Assembly: GCF_019279795.1 (NCBI RefSeq)
Contig: NC_056744.1
Location: 905,513,517 to 905,577,516 of the forward strand
Direction: 5' to 3'
Origin: Protopterus annectens
Lineage: Eukaryota > Chordata > Ceratodontiformes > Protopteridae
Length of the DNA: 64,000 nt
Shown: piece by piece, positions 58,681-64,000 of the stretch
How positions within the stretch are numbered: position 1 is the stretch's first letter
Layout of the letters: each line of letters begins with the position of its first letter
The notes under the pieces: model-generated
Told to the model about the DNA's origin: nothing
Databases searched by the model: none
The model's input: the letters and a program-made list of their open reading frames with translations, nothing else
Program-made: the position numbers and the translations under genes

Positions 58681-61639
58681 TTCTATAGGATATTATATTA
58701 TAATTTTAAAAGAATACATTGGTAAAGAACTAATATTTATGAGGACCTGTGAAAACATATATGTTAATTTTCCCCTCTTTCCTCTGAGAAGAACACTGAA
58801 ATGAACACAACTGTTTCTTTGATAGTTTAACAAATGTTTCAGTTTGGGCCACTGAAAAAAATAAAAAGTGAAAAATATTGTAACAACATACTTTATTTGA
58901 CTGAAAAATAACTTTACTACATAGTTCCACAAACATGAAGTGCACAGCACTTCTAATCTGATTGATCTGATAAGATCAAACAGATTTTCCCTCAACGTCG
59001 ACAATCGCATGGAAAAGGATATTCAAAGTTGAGCTCCATTAATTGGATCCTGAAGATATCTTAAAATATTAATATTTGATGAAAGAGTGTATCATGCATT
59101 AGTACTATGTTCCTTGATAAATCAACTCAATAAAGCAATTAATCTTTTACTAGAAGTTTGTACTTATACTAGAGTTAATGTTACTTTTTTAATGAATGTT
59201 CTAAGTAGATGTCTATTACAGCTGAAGTAAATATTTCAGCTTATCTACCCTCTATAAATGTGGTTATATTACATGAAGTATGTCAGTTGACCTTCTCTTA
59301 GCAGAGATAAAATGCATAATAATATATACATTTAGATTATATTTGCATTTATTTTGTTGAACTTCACATTTAAAACAGGTTATTAGTGTGACAGATAGTA
59401 TTACTATCTTATAAGGACTAGTCCTCTTTTTTAATTCTTCCTTAATTACTATTCTAAGTAAATTCTATATAGCCTCTCTGCGTACATATGTACAAATATA
59501 CTCCTATATCTACACCAAAACATTTTCACATATAAACACACATAAATATTAAATAATCTTAATGGGTTACCTAAAAATGTGTGCAATATAATTGAGAATT
59601 TGTGTGAGCACTCTTGAAAGGGTTGGTACCTTGTTACTGCTGGGATATGCCTATTTACTGACCTTATTAACCTTATTAGTAGATTAAGTGGCCCATCAAA
59701 AGATGTGTGAATATTGTGAATGAATATTCTTAATTCTTATCTCTAAATCTTACAGCAATTAGTGAAGAGTACCTATATCATTTAACTATATTATTTATGA
59801 AGTTTCTTAGGAGTGTGATGGGAGTACACAACATTTCAGACTTGGGGTTGTTAAATATTCAGTAACAGGACTCAAGATTGTTCAATACTTGTTGTAACAC
59901 ATCTTAATACAGTTAATGATTTGAAATAACATGTGCATGTCACAAAGAATCCATGAATACATAAATACATGAATACATGGGCCTCACCTCATTCACCAAA
60001 CCCATGTCCAATCCAATGTCAAAACAGTCAAGAACACTACTCTGAGGGTAAAAGCACCTCAACCCCTAAACCCGTTAAATAACTAAACACTAATAAACCT
60101 ACTATTTTAAAGCTACTAATATTCTCTAGTAATTTGTATAAAACTAAAGTAATTATATATAGCAACTCCAATATTGCCTTGCAGTGAGACAAGCATAGAT
60201 TTACTGATCATTACTGAAGTGCCGTTAAATCTAAAATGCTGTGTAGTGGTTGACTATATCCTGCTTATTACTATACCTAGTATAAGTTCTGCTAACACTT
60301 CTATCAGGTATGGTGTGAGGAGGTATGTTATTACTATAGACTTGCACATTACCATCCCACACCATACATAACACTGTTACTGTTTCCAATAAATGAAAAC
60401 CAAATCTCATACTTTCAAGAAGTCAATCTCAACCAACTAACACCCAACAAAACACAAGTTCAACAAATGAGGAGAGACCCAAATACATACATAGTATACT
60501 GTTTATGCAAACATTTCTCTAAAACTTTATAAGAAAAGCTCATGGATGTGTCATAGTGTCTCCCAAAAAATGTATAGTGTGCACATAAAACACATTTGAC
60601 CCTACCATATTTCCTTTCCTGTTTTTTCCCCATCTGTGACATAAAAGTGAAAAAAAAAACTGTTGATATTACTGTATCATTAGGAATCACCGTAAGCATT
60701 TATGGCATAGTGGTGTACCCATTAACTGTTAAGGTGAAGGGTAAATACAGCAGATTGTGCTTATCTTCAAAAATAATACAATTTATACATAGAAGTTAGC
60801 ACTGCACTTATAACTGCAGAGAAAGCACATAGCAAATATTGTTACATAAATAGACATGTTTCCCAATTGCAGGATGTTTTGATTATAGCTTTATTTTATA
60901 TTATTGGTGTTTTACTAATTCAATTTTAAGGTCCGTGTAGGTGAAATTTCGCCAAAATACCAAATAACAAAGTTCCACATTGCTGCAGGTTAATGCTAGT
61001 CCATTATACAGCTCACGATATTAACACTATTTACTAAATACTTGCAGTATAGGTTACAAACAAAGCAAATTCAGTCATTGCTAAAATTAGCACTAACTGC
61101 CAAAACTGAAAAAACTCTCATCAATTAGCTTGCTCTAGGTTATTAAGCTGTAAAGGAAATTAAATTACCTATATGAGAGACAAAAAAAAAAAAAAACAGG
61201 TAAAGAGGTGATATACTACCAACTATTCATTACTGCATTCCGATGCTTGTAGGCATCTAAAAGCGAAATATTCAGAAGTATGCATGTACCATTCCTGTCA
61301 GGTACTGCATTTATAGGCATTTTTTAATTGATAAGTGGGTAAGCTTACCTGACCTAAAATGCCCTTTTACATGGATGACCCAAACGCAGTCTAAATAAGA
61401 AGTTCAGAGTCACACAGTAAGAAAATGGGAGCTATCAAAATCAAACCCTGAGTTACAGTCAGTAACTAATCATGGATACAATCCGGCAGCTCCACTACAA
61501 TGATTAGTTGGGATTTTATCTCACTTTTAACAGACATAGCGCAGTTGAAAACTGAATTTATGTATTTGCTTGCATTAGTTAACTACACTGCCACACTTTT
61601 GGTATTTCCCGACAAGAAGAAAGTAACTAAATGGGCTTT

Positions 61640-61645
<6 letters not shown>

Positions 61646-61680
<35 letters not shown>
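61646..61680. repeat. (TA)n microsatellite
   Basis: About 17 TA dinucleotides. Confidence 0.92.
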
Positions 61681-61682
<2 letters not shown>

Positions 61683-62090
61683 CCCCTTTATTTTAAACAT
61701 GTGTAGCATACTTTTTCTTTATATGTTATACATTTACCTGTTTGTACTTTTGCTAAAATCTACTCAATTCTTGAACTACTCAGCTTCTGGAGAACAGATT
61801 AAAACATAAAGGGGCTACGAAGTCAGGTCACAGTTAGTATTTTCATTGAATGTTCTAACTGACAAAAAAGACTCTGCAAAGCAAAACTAATGCAGTGTTC
61901 TACAAGCCTCAGCTTATAGACATGTTTCTTAACTTATAATGGAATGTTAGGCTATATTAGTGAAGATATGAGGTAACAAAACTGACTAGAAAGCTCGAGG
62001 GTATACTATGAAGCAATAATAGTCTCCAACTGTCAATTAGAATGTTAAAACGCTAGAAGGCGATTTTCTGCCTTTTTTTTTTTTTTTTTT

Positions 62091-62154
62091 CTTCTTCACT
62101 ACTATTCACTTCTTCTTCATTACTATTCACTTCTTCTTCATTACTATTCACTTC
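62091..62154. repeat. Three 21-bp tandem units
   Basis: cttcttcttcattactattca repeated, the first copy shorter and with cac for cat, after a T-run of about 18. Confidence 0.85.
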
Positions 62155-62521
62155 CTTCTTACTCTATACAACGCTCTCACATATTCCTGAAGAAATATTC
62201 AAGGAATGCCCTTTTTTTTAGACAGACTATAAAGAATTGGATTTAATTTAATAAAATTTTGCACAGTAACTATTAATCAAAATGTTAATAACTTTATAAT
62301 AATAGTGGCCTTTCATTTAAATGCTAATACTCTTGTGAGAGTTTAACTAAAGAAAGCTGGAACAGAAAAAAAAAAAAAAACACACACAACTCTAGCATCT
62401 GAAGATTCTATCAAACCACTACCATATTAATATGTTAACATACAGATTATGATACTTCCTAAATAAAGAGAAAACTAATTATGTGACTGAAGTGTAATGA
62501 AATTAAGGCTATGTATAAGAA

Positions 62522-63465
62522 TCATACCTTAGTTAATGCTTTGAGAGAAATTGATTCATCAATGTTCTTAACATCAGTTTTTTTTTTTTTTTTCCTCACA
62601 TCAGTCCAAGTGTTTTTTCCTGAGGTTCTCTTTAAGGAGGTTGAATTTGACCAGTCCATTTCATCTGGTAGTAGGATTATATTGTTGTTTTTAATGAAGG
62701 AAGTGGCTTCTTCAATGGTGTTGAATGATCTCATGTCATTACTATGCTGAATTCTAATTTTTGCAGGATATGCAAGCTGTGCCTTTATTTTGTTTTGTTT
62801 TAAGAATTTCACTAAGGGCCATGTTTTCTTTCTTAGTTCCAAGAGTCTTGGCGAATAGTCATTATCAAATCTTATTTGGGATAGCTTGTAAATGACTGTT
62901 TTTTTTCTCCATGCAGTTCTCAATATCAGTTCTTTGTCCATAAATGACAGAAATTTAACCACTATAGATCTTGGAAAAGATTTAGTTGAGGCAGAAAGTG
63001 GTTTTCCGATGGCTCTGTGTGCTCTTTTGATTCCATAAGACAAGCCTTCTTTCAGCCCTAAGATTTCAGGTAGCCATGAATTCAAGAATAAATGATGTCT
63101 TCCCCCTCGGTCTTCTCCAGGACTCCAAAAATTCTTATGTTTGTTCTTCTTTCCCTATTCTCCATATCATCTATTTTGTTTATTAGCCAAGTATTCTGTT
63201 GTAATAGAAATTCACTATGAAGCTCTTCTTCTTTTAGCCTTCCATCAATATCATTTAGAGATGACTCAATGTCAGTTATTTTTAATTGTTGCTGCTGCAG
63301 AATTTCCTTAAAGACTTCAGTTTGTTTTTGGCAACTATCTTTAAGGTTTTCTAGGTTTTCAGTAAACCTGTCCATCTTCAGAGATAAGTCTTGAAGAGTA
63401 GTTGATATCAGTTGGATTTCTTTCTTCAGAGAAGAGTCTGAGTGAGAATTCTTAGAGTTACTCAT
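62522..63465 (-). pseudogene. L1 ORF1 RNA-binding protein, one frameshift
   Basis: Residues 1-110 form a heptad-rich coiled coil (LKKEIQLISTTLQDLSLKMD, IESSLNDIDGRL). The RNA-recognition domain starts at RRTNIRIFGVLE. A single-base frameshift near 63085 (EDIIYS stop / FLNSWLPEI) passes to the second frame with the C-terminal domain: GKPLSASTKSFPRSIVVKFLSF, KTVIYKLSQIRFDNDYS, NKIKAQLAYPAKIRI. The end KKKKKKTD spans an A-run. The stop TGA at 62524-62522 lies in the TCAT shared with the ORF2 start. Total about 315 residues, typical for vertebrate L1 ORF1, which forms trimers coating the L1 RNA. Confidence 0.9.
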
Positions 63466-63675
63466 TACTAGACAGCTTAGTTAGTCTTCAGGTTTTTTTG
63501 ACAGGAAAATTTCGGAATTTCTTCTCCAAAGTTGGTAATTCTATTGTTAATAGTTTCACATATAAGATTTATCAAAAATTACTTAGTAATAATAAGATCT
63601 TCCTGTTATTTCTAGTATAAATATAAGGAGCTCAAAAACTTGCTGCTATCAGTTAGGCATTAGGCTCCGCCCCCC

Positions 63676-63692
63676 GTTGATCTTATCTTCTT
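63676..63692. repeat. L1 target-site duplication, right copy
   Basis: Identical to 54587-54603. Confidence 0.93.
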
Positions 63693-63960
63693 GACATGCT
63701 AGTCCATTATTTTCTGGAGAGTGCATATGTCCACATTGGGTGATATATGGGTAACCCTCACATGTCTGAGTGTTTGGAGTTTAGAGGGGAGGGTTGTCTG
63801 TGTACATGCAGCAGTTGCAATAGTGCCCAAGAATGGACATGTGCACCAGGGCAATGGGTGAAAGCACAGATAACCACCCTTCAAACATACCAGGAGGGGT
63901 GGATATAACTAGGAAGTACTGGGGCAACATCTGTGATGAACAAGTACTGCTGACAGCTCA
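63693..63960 (-). pseudogene. Old CR1 ORF1 N-terminus (copy G, right piece)
   Basis: On the minus strand VHMSILGHYCNCCMYTDN aligns with VNLGILRQCYNCLMYTDN at the start of the intact ORF1 of copy A, in the order expected if the L1 is removed. The zinc-finger cysteines are partly kept. The right limit is approximate. Confidence 0.68.
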
Positions 63961-64000
63961 CAGGTGTGCCACACTTCATGATACAATAACCTGGTGAAGT

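Larger units (their letters stand above)
58681..62521. mobile_element. 3.84-kb AT-rich segment inside the L1, of unknown type
   Basis: Sits exactly between ORF1 and ORF2. It is flanked by TCAT at 58677-58680 and again at 62522-62525. Its ends are ttctatagg on the left and, as reverse complement, ttcttatacatagcc on the right, a weak terminal inverted repeat (TTCT(T)ATA). It has no open frame longer than about 105 codons and none with a motif. It contains a TA run (61646-61680) and 21-bp repeats (62091-62154). On the L1 strand its ends also look like splice sites (AAG/GTATGA and CCTATAG/AA). A non-autonomous DNA transposon is the simplest reading; this is inference. Confidence 0.5.
54604..63675 (-). 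mobile_element. Full-length L1 LINE with an internal insertion
   Basis: Bounded by the 17-bp duplication. The 5' end at 63675 reads GGGGGGCGGAGCCTAATGCC, close to the G-rich start known for vertebrate L1s. Then come a short leader, ORF1 (63465-62522), a 3.84-kb foreign-looking segment (58681-62521), ORF2 (58680-54835), a 3' untranslated part of about 230 bp with a polypyrimidine tract (54790-54808), and a poly-A tail (T-run on the plus strand at 54604-54617). Without the segment the L1 would be about 5.2 kb, a normal length. Confidence 0.92.

Overview
The window looks like a piece of a large, transposon-saturated vertebrate genome, most like a lungfish or an amphibian such as a caecilian. That placement is inference. 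It rests on the co-occurrence of CR1, L2-like and L1 LINEs, a Penelope-like element (PLE), a DIRS-type tyrosine-recombinase retroelement, a Harbinger DNA transposon, tRNA-derived SINEs and long CA/TA microsatellites. I found no host gene, functional tRNA or rRNA gene, operon or CRISPR array. Almost every coding signal is a mobile-element gene, and nearly all are broken.

Layout. 1-790 is an old minus-strand CR1 fragment running off the left edge. 4127-4711 is an orphan zinc finger plus nuclease-like domain. 4813-15601 is a large inverted structure: two arms of about 0.63 kb, each continuing inward into a PLE 3' end. The PLE reverse transcriptase/GIY-YIG gene lies between them, and a minus-strand full-length CR1 (5459-11266) is inserted in the left half. 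That CR1 keeps an intact ORF1 and carries about 2.5 tandem copies of a ~620 bp unit on its 5' side. 15750-20510 is a decayed DIRS-like element whose gag-like, RT/RNase H and tyrosine recombinase parts can still be read. 22570-27640 is an L2-like LINE split by a 5'-truncated CR1 (25002-26063). 27700-33330 is mostly unassigned, with a short tandem repeat, a PLE-type motif and a tRNA/CR1-tail SINE. 33340-35335 and 38276-41400 are further CR1 copies, separated by microsatellites and a second SINE. 41424-43751 is a Harbinger element with three premature stops in one otherwise open frame.

The right part is nested. 46735-51120 is an array of tRNA-like ~230 bp units interrupted by a CR1 (47206-49862). 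A very old plus-strand CR1 follows (51130-52168), then a minus-strand one (52560-54603, continuing at 63693). A full-length L1 (54604-63675, minus strand) sits inside that CR1's ORF1 with a 17-bp target-site duplication. The L1 is itself split by a 3.84-kb AT-rich segment placed exactly where ORF1 ends and ORF2 begins.

How the pieces relate. The CR1 copies form one family: same ORF1 esterase domain, same RT, same CCTATGAA-type 3' end. The SINE at 32062 carries that same 3' end, so it was probably mobilised by CR1 machinery. The elements of greatest interest are the CR1 5' tandem units, the tRNA-like tandem array, the PLE-centred inverted structure and the precise insertion in the L1.
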